DNA from: Chloroflexota bacterium
GTDB taxonomy: Bacteria > Chloroflexota > Anaerolineae > Anaerolineales > Anaerolineaceae
DNA length: 32,006 bases
NCBI GenBank assembly: GCA_021848775.1
Contig: JAJZTR010000008.1
Coordinates: 1 to 32,006, forward strand
Direction of reading: 5' to 3'
A program made the position numbers and the translations under genes. The notes below the pieces were generated by a model. It had not been told where the DNA came from, made no database searches, and worked only from the letters and a program-made list of their open reading frames with translations. Below, piece by piece: positions 14,344 to 22,574 of this stretch (positions within the stretch are counted from its first letter, which is position 1; every line of letters starts with the position of its first letter).

Positions 14344-15303
14344 ATGAAGAGTGCTATACGCATTGTTTTTTCCGTCTTAATAATTATTTTATTAGGCGCT
14401 ATTACCAACCCGGGCCATACGCAGACCAGCGTAGTGGGCGAGGATTTTGGAACGGGCCATTTTGTGCGTGGCGTCTTCCTTGAACAATACACGAGCATTG
14501 ACAACCCGTTGGATATTTACGGTCTGCCGATCACCAGCGAATTCGAAGGTATGTCGGCGTACGGCATCACGACGGTGCAGTATTTCACCAAAACCCGCTT
14601 CGACCTGGTAAAAGGTCCCAATGGTGAAGACCAGGTGGTAGTAGCCAACCTGGGCGAGCTTCTTTATCCTGGCCCCGGGCCTTTGGCTCCGGTTTCCTCT
14701 GACGGACCGACCTGCCGCAAATTTCCGAACACCGGCAAGAGCGTATGCTACGCCTTCCTGCAGTTCTATGATGGCAATAATGGTGTAGAAAATTTTGGCG
14801 ATCCCATATCGGATCTGGAAATTCGCGAGGGACGCTATGTGCAATACTTCGAAAAAGCACGCATGGAATGGATGCCTGAACTGGACTCCGACAGCCATGT
14901 CATTTTGACCGACCTGGGCAAGCGCTATTTCGATTTTGTGGTGGGTGATCCCGACAGGCTCAAGCCGCAGGGCAGTTCGATCCCCGGCAAACCACGCAAG
15001 CCGCAGGCTTACGCCTTTGTCTCACACCCGCTCATATCCGCTGGCAGCCTGCAGACCCTGAACGTGATCGTAGTCGACATGTATCACCAGCCAGTGGCAG
15101 ATGCCCAGGTGTGGGTCTTTACGATGACACCGGACGGCCGCCGCGATCCCTACCGCGCACCCGATACCAGCGTTGATGGCATTACCTCGCTGCAATTCCC
15201 GGTTGGACGGCTTGCTCCAACGGCCATCGTGGAGCTGGAGGTCAAGGTTTCTGCGAACGGCGAGGAGACCACCGCCAAATCCTGGTTTCGCGTGTGGTAT
15301 TAG
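14344..15303 (+). CDS. Secreted protein with two tandem VQYF-type repeats and an Ig-like C-terminal part
   Basis: A 319-residue exported protein. Residues 1-26 are a signal peptide (basic start, VFSVLIIILLGAI core). Two repeats follow, at about 39-108 and 131-196. Each has a phenylalanine-rich strand, a G-x-P-I-(T/S) turn (YGLPITSE; FGDPISDLE), a tyrosine-rich strand (TVQYFTKTRFD; YVQYFEKARMEW) and ends with a leucine-glycine motif (ANLGELLY; TDLGKRYF). I know such units mainly from secreted Chloroflexota proteins and know no function. Cys124 and Cys135 may form a disulfide. Residues about 220-319 look like an immunoglobulin-type beta domain. The ATG at 14344 is preferred from the signal peptide and the promoter position. 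A terminator follows. Confidence 0.75.
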   Translation: MKSAIRIVFSVLIIILLGAITNPGHTQTSVVGEDFGTGHFVRGVFLEQYTSIDNPLDIYGLPITSEFEGMSAYGITTVQYFTKTRFDLVKGPNGEDQVVVANLGELLYPGPGPLAPVSSDGPTCRKFPNTGKSVCYAFLQFYDGNNGVENFGDPISDLEIREGRYVQYFEKARMEWMPELDSDSHVILTDLGKRYFDFVVGDPDRLKPQGSSIPGKPRKPQAYAFVSHPLISAGSLQTLNVIVVDMYHQPVADAQVWVFTMTPDGRRDPYRAPDTSVDGITSLQFPVGRLAPTAIVELEVKVSANGEETTAKSWFRVWY

Positions 15304-15328
15304 ACGGACTACCCATGACTATTTCTGG

Positions 15329-15360
15329 CTCCGGGTCTTCACGCCGAACCCGGAGTTTTT
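15329..15360 (+). terminator. Intrinsic terminator after the secreted repeat protein
   Basis: CTCCGGGT (15329-15336) pairs with ACCCGGAG (15348-15355) around an 11-base loop and is followed by five T residues. Confidence 0.85.
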
Positions 15361-15438
15361 AATTAACCGGCGAATCTTAACAAACCAATTCCGCTCAAAT
15401 ACTTTAAGAGTTGTCTAAGGGGTCACAGAATTTTGGCA

Positions 15439-15447
15439 TGCTATAAT
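15439..15447 (+). promoter_or_regulatory. Extended -10 promoter for dnaE
   Basis: TGCTATAAT is an extended -10 (TGn-TATAAT). No good -35 lies at normal spacing. Transcription would begin near 15454, giving a leader of about 44 bases before dnaE. Confidence 0.6.
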
Positions 15448-15497
15448 CATTTTCATCTGCCCAGCCTTTTCAGAAATTTTTTATTGTTGATGCGTCC

Positions 15498-18400
15498 ATG
15501 ACCTTTGCCCATCTGCATGTTCATACTCAATATTCCTTGCTGGACGGCTTCTCGAACATCAAGAAGCTGGTGCAGCGCGTAAAGGAGATGAACATGCCGG
15601 CGGTTGCCATCACCGACCATGGCACCATGTTCGGCGTCATCGAGTTTTTTAATGCGGCTAAAGCTGCCGGGGTCAAACCGATCATCGGCGTGGAGGCTTA
15701 CCTGGCAGCTCACGGCATGAACGACCGCGATTCCCGCCAGGATAAGACCTCTTCACACTTGCTGCTGCTGGCCGAAAATGACACAGGGTACCGGAATCTG
15801 CTTAAGATTGCCAGCGCCGCTCAGTTGGAGGGGTTTTATTATTTCCCGCGCATCGATCACGACTTTTTGGCGGCGCATTCAGAGGGATTGATTGCTACCT
15901 CAGGGTGTATGGCAGCCGAAATCCCGCGCACGATTATGGATAAAGGCGCTGAGGCCGCCCGTCAAAAACTGGATTGGTACTACGACGTCTTCGGGCAGAA
16001 CAACTTTTTCCTCGAGCTTCAGCAGCATAACATCGCTGATTTGCAGACGATCAATAAAACCTTGTTGGACCTCGGATCGCGGTATCAAGCCCGCTACGTT
16101 GCCACCAATGATGTGCATTATATCGAACCGGAGGATTGGCGCTACCAGGACATCCTGCTCGCCATCCAGACCGGATCGTTGATTACGGAGCCTAATCGCT
16201 TCCGCATGTCTGATGATACCTACTATCTACGCACGCCCGAGGAAATGGCGCGGCTGTTCGCCGAAGTACCTGAGGCGCTGTCCAACACCCTGCTGATCGC
16301 AGACCGCGCTAATGTGGACCTGTCTTTCAAGGGTTACCATTTGCCGTTATTTGACGTGCCTGAGGGGCATACCCCTGATACTTATCTGCGGCAATTGTGC
16401 GAGGTTGGAATGGAGCTGCGCTACGGCAGCCAGGCACATGACCCGAAGGTCCGGTCTCAACTTGAATATGAGTTAAAAGTCATTCACGATATGGGCTTCG
16501 ATGCCTATTTCCTGATCGTGTGGGATTTGTGCCGCTATGCCCGCGCGAACGGCATCTGGTACAACACGCGCGGCTCAGCTGCTGCCTCAATCGTGGCTTA
16601 CACTTTACAAATCACGAATGTCGAACCACTGGCGCATGGTCTGATCTTCGAGCGCTTCCTCAATCCGGGACGTATCTCGATGCCGGATATCGACCTGGAT
16701 TTCCAGGACGATATGCGGGCAAAGATGATGGAATACACAGCCCAAAAGTACGGCAGCGACCGCGTGGCGCAAATAATCACCTTTGGTACGCTGGGAGCGC
16801 GAGGCGCGGTCCGTGATGTCGGACGGGTGATGGATATCCCACTTAACGAAGTCGACCGTGTCAGCAAACTTATTCCGAACATCCCCAGCAACCCGCTGAC
16901 GGTTACAGAAGCCCTGGAGGTTACCCCGGAATTAAAGGCGGTGTATAACCAGGCCCCTTACCTGAAGGAATTAATTGACACTGCCGCCCATATGGAAGGT
17001 GCGGTGCGCAGCGCAGGGACGCATGCGGCTGGCGTGATTATCACCGACAAGCCAATCCTGGAATATATTCCGCTGCACCGACCAACCAGCGGTTCAGAAG
17101 AATCGCCGATTAAGACCGTGACCCAGTTCGAAATGTCGATTATCGATTCGCTCGGGCTGCTCAAAGTTGACTTCCTGGGGCTGGCGACTTTGACGATCAT
17201 GCAGCGTGCCTGTGATTTAATCGAATCCCGCCATGGGATGAGGTTAAATCTTGGCAATATTCCGGTCGATGACCCGGCAACGTACGAGTTCCTTGGCTCC
17301 GGTCACACGGCGGGTGTTTTCCAGTTGGAAGGCACAGGCATGACGCGCTATATCATGCAGATGAAGCCTAATTCGCTGGAGAATGTCATCGCCATGGTGG
17401 CACTTTACCGTCCTGGACCATTGCAGTTTATTCCGCAGTACATTCGCCGTATGCACGGTGAAGAAGACGTGGAATATCTCGATCCGTCGATGGAGCCGAT
17501 TTTCAAAGAAACCTACGGCATCCCTATTTACCAGGAACAGCTGATGCGAGCCGCGGTTGAATTGGGCGGATACACCCTGCCGGAAGCCGATGAACTGCGC
17601 AAGGTAATTTCAAAAAAGCAAAAAGACAAGCTGGAAAAACAACGCGCAAAGTTTATCAAGGGAGCTTGTGAAAAAGGACTGACCAGGAAAACGGCTGAGG
17701 CTATCTTTGCCAACTGGGAGCAATTTGCCAATTACGGATTTAACAAATCCCATGCGGCAGATTACGGCATTATTGCGGTACAGACAGCCTACCTCAAAGC
17801 GCATTACACGGTTGAATACATGACCGCGCTCCTCTCGGCTTCGAAGAATGATATCGAGAAGGTGGCTTTCTATGTCGCGGACAGCCGCTCCATGGGCATC
17901 GAAGTGCTTCCGCCTGATATTAACTCCAGTCAGTATGATTTCTCCATCGAAGACCGTGAAGGTCAGGCGCCGGCGATTCGCTTTGGACTGGGAGCGGTAA
18001 AAAATGTCGGGCAGACACCCGTTGAAATAATTTTAGATGCGCGCAAGAATGGACCTTTCGCTGACCTGAAGGATCTGGCCTTCCGCGCCGATTTACAAAA
18101 AATTGGGAAACGCTCGTTGGAGTGTCTGGTGAGGGTGGGGGCGCTCGACCGTTTCGGTTCGCGCAAAGCTTTGCTGGCGGGATTGGATCAATTCATCTCG
18201 GTCAGCGCCAGTCATTTCCGCGCGCTCAACAGCGGTCAGTTGAGCTTCTTTGGCACCATCGCGGGTGTCGAGGAAGAAATAAGGCTGCCAATCTCGCCAG
18301 CGCTCGACCGCCGCGAACAGTTGGAATGGGAACGCGAACTGATCGGGTTGTACGTCTCTGACCATCCGCTGACACCTTATTTGCCCACATTGCATCGCAA

Positions 18401-19418
18401 AATAACCCATTTCTCAGCAGCACTACCGGATGTGCCCCATAAAGACAGGGTGGTTGTAGCCGGGCTGGTGACACGCTTTCGCAGCCACCAGACTAAAAAA
18501 GGCGACATGATGGGGTTTGTCACGCTGGAAGACATTCAGGGTTCGATCGAATTGTTGCTGTTCCCCCGGGCATGGTCTCAATTTTCTGGTATGGTGGTCA
18601 TGGACCGTGTCTTGATGACAGAAGGCCGCCTGGATAACGAAAATGGAGATCCAAAGGTGCTGGTGGACCGGCTGTCCGAGGTCTTCATCGATGGGGAAGG
18701 TCAAGATCAATCCCAGGAAATCGATCCATATCTGAGTTATCTGCCGGACGAAGAAAACGAATCCTCCCAGGGAGATTTCAGCTTTATGGTCAATGACCAC
18801 GGCATCAAGCCAAACCGCGCCGCCAGCCCACCACCTGCCGAAGGGGATGAATGGGGAGGTGTGGTGCCGCCCCCGCCGCCTGATCCTGACGACTGGCATT
18901 TAAACGAGTATGCCGGTTTCACGGTAGCCGCAGCGGAGCGAAAAGCTCCGTCTGCCAAACCTGAACCCGAAAAAGACCAACCTGAGGGTGAAGTAGCTGC
19001 GTCCTCTCCTGCTGTACCCGTTGAGAAGACACCTGCCGCACCTGACTCCGCTGCCAGAGTATATGATCGTATCCCACAACCTCCCGCGGAACCGCCTGTT
19101 CAGCCTTCACCGATGCGCTACCTGGTGTCGCCTCAGACGGAAGCCGGTGATGTTCCCGGCGAGATCCGCATGATTAAAGTGATTTTACGTTCCACCGGCG
19201 ATAAACGGCGGGATGTCCTGAGGCTGCGCCGGGTCCACGGTATGCTGCGTTCGGTACCCGGTAGAGATAAATTCGCTCTGCTGGTGTTCGAGGGCGGAAG
19301 CCGCTTCCTGATGGAGTTTCCCAACGAAACGACTGGCATCAGCACAGACCTATTGCGCGCGTTAACCGCCATGGTTGGTGAAGGCAGCGTGCTGGTTGAG
19401 ACCATAAAGCTACAATAG
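15498..19418 (+). CDS. dnaE: DNA polymerase III alpha subunit
   Basis: The replicative polymerase, 1306 residues. An N-terminal PHP domain begins FAHLHVHTQYSLLDG and continues AITDHGTMFG. The C-family palm carries the catalytic aspartates in MPDIDLDFQDD (Asp397, Asp399) and KVDFLGLATL (Asp558). The fingers and little-finger regions follow (YGFNKSHAADYG). An OB-fold is at about 980-1035 (VVVAGLVTRFRSHQTKKGD). It is about 150 residues longer than the E. coli enzyme because of a proline- and acid-rich stretch (about 1090-1215) and a compact last domain (about 1220-1306, starting IRMIKVILRSTGDKRRD). No proofreading exonuclease domain is seen in this chain. The start is fixed by the family N-terminus. 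pfkA follows 19 bases later. Confidence 0.97.
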   Translation: MTFAHLHVHTQYSLLDGFSNIKKLVQRVKEMNMPAVAITDHGTMFGVIEFFNAAKAAGVKPIIGVEAYLAAHGMNDRDSRQDKTSSHLLLLAENDTGYRNLLKIASAAQLEGFYYFPRIDHDFLAAHSEGLIATSGCMAAEIPRTIMDKGAEAARQKLDWYYDVFGQNNFFLELQQHNIADLQTINKTLLDLGSRYQARYVATNDVHYIEPEDWRYQDILLAIQTGSLITEPNRFRMSDDTYYLRTPEEMARLFAEVPEALSNTLLIADRANVDLSFKGYHLPLFDVPEGHTPDTYLRQLCEVGMELRYGSQAHDPKVRSQLEYELKVIHDMGFDAYFLIVWDLCRYARANGIWYNTRGSAAASIVAYTLQITNVEPLAHGLIFERFLNPGRISMPDIDLDFQDDMRAKMMEYTAQKYGSDRVAQIITFGTLGARGAVRDVGRVMDIPLNEVDRVSKLIPNIPSNPLTVTEALEVTPELKAVYNQAPYLKELIDTAAHMEGAVRSAGTHAAGVIITDKPILEYIPLHRPTSGSEESPIKTVTQFEMSIIDSLGLLKVDFLGLATLTIMQRACDLIESRHGMRLNLGNIPVDDPATYEFLGSGHTAGVFQLEGTGMTRYIMQMKPNSLENVIAMVALYRPGPLQFIPQYIRRMHGEEDVEYLDPSMEPIFKETYGIPIYQEQLMRAAVELGGYTLPEADELRKVISKKQKDKLEKQRAKFIKGACEKGLTRKTAEAIFANWEQFANYGFNKSHAADYGIIAVQTAYLKAHYTVEYMTALLSASKNDIEKVAFYVADSRSMGIEVLPPDINSSQYDFSIEDREGQAPAIRFGLGAVKNVGQTPVEIILDARKNGPFADLKDLAFRADLQKIGKRSLECLVRVGALDRFGSRKALLAGLDQFISVSASHFRALNSGQLSFFGTIAGVEEEIRLPISPALDRREQLEWERELIGLYVSDHPLTPYLPTLHRKITHFSAALPDVPHKDRVVVAGLVTRFRSHQTKKGDMMGFVTLEDIQGSIELLLFPRAWSQFSGMVVMDRVLMTEGRLDNENGDPKVLVDRLSEVFIDGEGQDQSQEIDPYLSYLPDEENESSQGDFSFMVNDHGIKPNRAASPPPAEGDEWGGVVPPPPPDPDDWHLNEYAGFTVAAAERKAPSAKPEPEKDQPEGEVAASSPAVPVEKTPAAPDSAARVYDRIPQPPAEPPVQPSPMRYLVSPQTEAGDVPGEIRMIKVILRSTGDKRRDVLRLRRVHGMLRSVPGRDKFALLVFEGGSRFLMEFPNETTGISTDLLRALTAMVGEGSVLVETIKLQ

Positions 19419-19437
19419 AAAAGCGGAAGAAAGTCAA

Positions 19438-20421
19438 ATGACAGAAGACCATCCTATTAAGACGATTGGTTTGTTAACTTCTGGCGGCGATGCGCCGGGT
19501 ATGAACCCATGTATTCGTGCAGTTGTTCGGGCTGGATTGGCGCGCGGATTGAATGTGATTGGTATTGAAGATGGATTCGAGGGGCTGATCAAAGGCCGTT
19601 TTCGTCCGCTCGGCGCGCGTGATGTGGGTGGCATTCTGCAGCGCGGCGGCACAATTTTGCAGACTGCGCGCTGCGACGAATTCATGCAGCCGCAAAGCCA
19701 GCGTGAGGCAATTCGGATGATCAACGACGCGGAGATCGACGGCGTGGTGGTCATCGGTGGTGATGGCAGTCTGCGCGGGGCGCAAATCCTGGCGGAACGG
19801 GGGATTACCGTGGTGGGTATTCCCGCCAGCATCGACAACGATGTCTTTGGTACCGATATTTGTATCGGCGTCGATACCGCGTTAAACACGATTGTAGATG
19901 CCATCGACAAATTGCGAGACACGGCTTCATCGAATAACCGTGCCTTCCTGGTGGAGACCATGGGCCGCCTGTCAGGTTATCTGGCGATGCAGGCGGGGAT
20001 TGTTACCGGGGCGGAACTGGTCCTGGTCCCTGAAGTGCCGACCGACGTCGAGGGGGTGGTTCACACGATGGAAGCAGCCTATCAACGCGGCAAAAGCCAT
20101 TGCATTGTGGTTGTGGCGGAGGGGGCCAACCCGCCGATCAGCGAACTGGCGGCATTGATCAACTCACGCGAGCTTGGTTTCTCAACGAGAGTTACTATTC
20201 TGGGCCATATTCAACGCGGCGGGAAACCCTCAGCTTTTGATCGTTTGCTGGCATCGCGCTTTGGCAGCAAAGCTGTGGAATTTCTGACTGAAGGAAAAAC
20301 CGGTGTTATGACCGGTTTACATGGCAGCGAGGTTGAGGCGATTCCATTGAGCGTTGTTTTTTCTCAGAGTAAATCGCTGCCCATGGATCAGTACGAGATG
20401 GCGCAAATGCTGGCGCGGTAG
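19438..20421 (+). CDS. pfkA: 6-phosphofructokinase
   Basis: Cytoplasmic glycolytic enzyme that phosphorylates fructose 6-phosphate. The 327-residue length is that of the bacterial ATP-type enzyme. Visible elements: nucleotide loop LLTSGGDAPGMN (about 12-23), GGDGS (107-111), the catalytic loop PASIDND (129-135), the substrate region VETMGRLSGYLA and HIQRGGKPSAFDRLL. GGDGS rather than GGDDS points to ATP, not pyrophosphate, as donor; the catalytic loop has Ala-Ser where the E. coli enzyme has Gly-Thr, a conservative change worth noting. It lies 19 bases after dnaE and may be read from the same transcript, with AAGCGGAAG upstream as a modest ribosome site. Confidence 0.93.
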   Translation: MTEDHPIKTIGLLTSGGDAPGMNPCIRAVVRAGLARGLNVIGIEDGFEGLIKGRFRPLGARDVGGILQRGGTILQTARCDEFMQPQSQREAIRMINDAEIDGVVVIGGDGSLRGAQILAERGITVVGIPASIDNDVFGTDICIGVDTALNTIVDAIDKLRDTASSNNRAFLVETMGRLSGYLAMQAGIVTGAELVLVPEVPTDVEGVVHTMEAAYQRGKSHCIVVVAEGANPPISELAALINSRELGFSTRVTILGHIQRGGKPSAFDRLLASRFGSKAVEFLTEGKTGVMTGLHGSEVEAIPLSVVFSQSKSLPMDQYEMAQMLAR

Positions 20422-20512
20422 GAAGGGAAATAAAGGCCGCCCTGTATCAGGTTGATCCGTTCACCAATATTCTGGGGCAGGCGGTGACGATCTTCGAGGG
20501 ACGGCTGGAGAT

Positions 20513-21943
20513 TTAATGCTCGCTGCGGGTCTTACGGGCGGGTGGTTTTCGAACAGCTGGCGCTGATCCAGCCAGGTAAGCCGGGGCGGTGATCGCGTAA
20601 ATGATGCACAGTCGTTTATCCAGCATGCGGCTGCGCACACGAGGATCGATTTCGTCCAACCGCTGGGCAGTTGTGATCACGGTGGGCAGCTTGGCGTTAT
20701 AGCGGTGATTGAGCAGCTGGTAGAGCTTCTCCCGCGCCCACGGCGTGGCAGATTGCGTTCCCAAATCGTCCAGGATCAATAATGAGGCAGTGCGGACTTC
20801 CTCGAAAAGCCGGTCGTAAGAGACGGAACTGGAGGGGCTGAAGGTGGCGCGCAGGTGGTCGAGCAGATCGGGAACGACCACAAAAATGGGATCTTCACCC
20901 ATAGCTTTTCGGTAGTTGCCAATGGCAGCCGCCAGATGAGTCTTGCCGCTGCCGTAGCTGCCCATTAAAACCAGCCAGCCCTGAGGTTCAACAGCGTACT
21001 CATGGGCGGCTTTAAAGGCTTTCTGCAGGCTTTGCTGTTCATCGGCAGGCAATTTCTCGTATTCGCGCAGCGAGAATGAACCGAAGGTGCGGTCTCCCAA
21101 GAGGGTCAGCGATGAGACAACCGAACGGCGTTCATCCGAGACCGGTGAGCGGTAATCCGGAGCGGTGATCTCCAGCAGGGTGACCAGGTCGGGATCCTGC
21201 AGGCGGGAGGTGATGCGACCGTCGATCTCGTTGAGCAAGAGATTGGTGGTCACCACCATCGGCAGCTTGTTGACATAGCGGTGGTTGATGATCTGGTACA
21301 GTTTTTCCTCAGCCCAGGGAGTGGCGTTTTGCGTTCCCAGATCGTCCAGCACCAGGAGGTTAATGCTGCGGATTTCTTCCAGCCGTTGTTCCAGAGAGGA
21401 CTCATCGCTTTCGAAGGAAAAACGCAGCCAGTCCAGCAGATCAGGGACGGTCAGGAATAAGGTTGGACCACCCAATTCCACCACCTGATTGGCAATGGCT
21501 GCCGCCAGGTGTGTTTTTCCGGTGCCGTAGCCGCCCATCATTAATAACCAGCCTTGCGGATTGTTGGCGAATTGCTGCGCCTGGTTGAAGGCAAACTGAA
21601 GGGATCGTACCTGCTGGTCGCCAAGCCCCAGCCGGCCCTGTACCTTGAAACTCTCGAAGGTCATCCCGCTGAAAGCATCGAGGTTGCTCAAACGGTACAG
21701 GCGTCTGCGCTCCGTGCGGGAAACCTCTTTCTGGCGGCAAACACACACGGATAACTTGCCGAAATCCGGGTGATCGACGGGCAGGTCATGGCGCACAAAG
21801 CCGATTCCGCCGCAAATCGGGCAGTTTGGATCGCCGCGGAATGGCTGCGGGGTGTCGCCGGTATCAGTGCTCGATGAATTCACCGAATTCTCCTTCGACG
21901 TACCGCCGGCGATCTTTTTCAGTTTTTCCTCGAGTGGCTCCAT
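20513..21943 (-). CDS. DnaC/DnaI-like helicase loader with two tandem AAA+ ATPase modules
   Basis: A 476-residue cytoplasmic protein. A short N-terminal part holds a zinc-type motif CPICGG...CVC (Cys41, 44, 67, 69). Two full ATPase modules of the DnaC/IstB/DnaI kind follow. Module 1: Walker A GGYGTGKT (137-144), Walker B LLVLDDLG (196-203), sensor VVTTN (230-234). Module 2: GSYGSGKT (328-335), LLILDDLG (388-395), VITTA (422-426). Each Walker B is followed by a near-identical stretch (TPWAEEKLYQIINHRY; TPWAREKLYQLLNHRY). DnaC and DnaI carry one module in about 250-310 residues. ATG at 21943 has AAGGGA upstream and overlaps the DnaD-like gene by 80 bases. Placement after dnaB and dnaD supports helicase loading rather than transposition (IstB). 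Confidence 0.87.
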   Translation of the reverse strand: MEPLEEKLKKIAGGTSKENSVNSSSTDTGDTPQPFRGDPNCPICGGIGFVRHDLPVDHPDFGKLSVCVCRQKEVSRTERRRLYRLSNLDAFSGMTFESFKVQGRLGLGDQQVRSLQFAFNQAQQFANNPQGWLLMMGGYGTGKTHLAAAIANQVVELGGPTLFLTVPDLLDWLRFSFESDESSLEQRLEEIRSINLLVLDDLGTQNATPWAEEKLYQIINHRYVNKLPMVVTTNLLLNEIDGRITSRLQDPDLVTLLEITAPDYRSPVSDERRSVVSSLTLLGDRTFGSFSLREYEKLPADEQQSLQKAFKAAHEYAVEPQGWLVLMGSYGSGKTHLAAAIGNYRKAMGEDPIFVVVPDLLDHLRATFSPSSSVSYDRLFEEVRTASLLILDDLGTQSATPWAREKLYQLLNHRYNAKLPTVITTAQRLDEIDPRVRSRMLDKRLCIIYAITAPAYLAGSAPAVRKPPARKTRSEH

Positions 21944-22568
21944 TGGGTTCCCTTTCCATGCGGGAGCGTAAAATTGCTTCAATATACCGCCAACGGCGGA
22001 CGTTGCTTTCGACCGCAGCGCGAATTGCCTCGTTTATCCATTCCATCGGGTAATTTGCCTCGGCTTCGCGCAACGCTTCCGCAATCATTGGCGTCAGCGG
22101 GCCAATATTCTGTTCGTACAGCCGATAGATATTGGGCCGTTCCAACTCCAGTGAAAGTTCAGGCCGGGCAACATCTTCGGGTGACCATTCACCTTTTTCC
22201 AGTGCGGCGATAGCCGCCTCGCCGCGCGGCGTATTGAGAAAAAACAATACACCTGTCTGGGGGTCATCACCCTGTTGGACGCGCAGCAAGCTGCCGCGTT
22301 GGACCGCACGTTCAAGCGCGTCCATCAATGCAGCAGCGGCTGTTTCCGGTGAACGCGCGAGCCCTTCGAGCAAGCGGCTGTCATTTGAAAAATCCTGGTA
22401 GCGTAAAAACCGTAAATCGCCTTCCAGTCGTTCCAAAAACCAGAATGCGTACAGCGTCACCTTAAGCTCGCCCAGATGGTCAATTTCGGGGAGCAGGTCG
22501 GAAAAAAAGGCGGCAGGCAGGCGGGTTAGCCGCGATTTTCCTGCGGGAAAACCGTCAAAGCGTGCCAT
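21864..22568 (-). CDS. DnaD-like replication initiation protein
   Basis: A 234-residue protein. The C-terminal part (about 143-207) matches the DnaD/DnaB_2 domain: PNIYRLYEQNIGPLTPMIAE, then the amphipathic helices EWINEAIRAAVESNVRRWRY and IEAILRSRM, followed by a basic tail. The N-terminal part has a winged-helix-like helical arrangement with LTRLPAAFFSDLLPEID. In Firmicutes DnaD remodels origin DNA and helps recruit DnaI and the replicative helicase; the position between dnaB and the loader gene supports that role here. The start ATG at 22568 lies six bases after the dnaB stop, with GGGATAAG upstream. Its last 80 bases overlap the loader gene in another frame. Confidence 0.85.
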   Translation of the reverse strand: MARFDGFPAGKSRLTRLPAAFFSDLLPEIDHLGELKVTLYAFWFLERLEGDLRFLRYQDFSNDSRLLEGLARSPETAAAALMDALERAVQRGSLLRVQQGDDPQTGVLFFLNTPRGEAAIAALEKGEWSPEDVARPELSLELERPNIYRLYEQNIGPLTPMIAEALREAEANYPMEWINEAIRAAVESNVRRWRYIEAILRSRMEREPNGATRGKTEKDRRRYVEGEFGEFIEH

Positions 22569-22574
22569 TGCGTC

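Noticed and set aside
20513-21943. The double ATPase as an IstB transposition helper
   Set aside because: No transposase or terminal repeats are nearby, and dnaB and a DnaD-like gene are adjacent.
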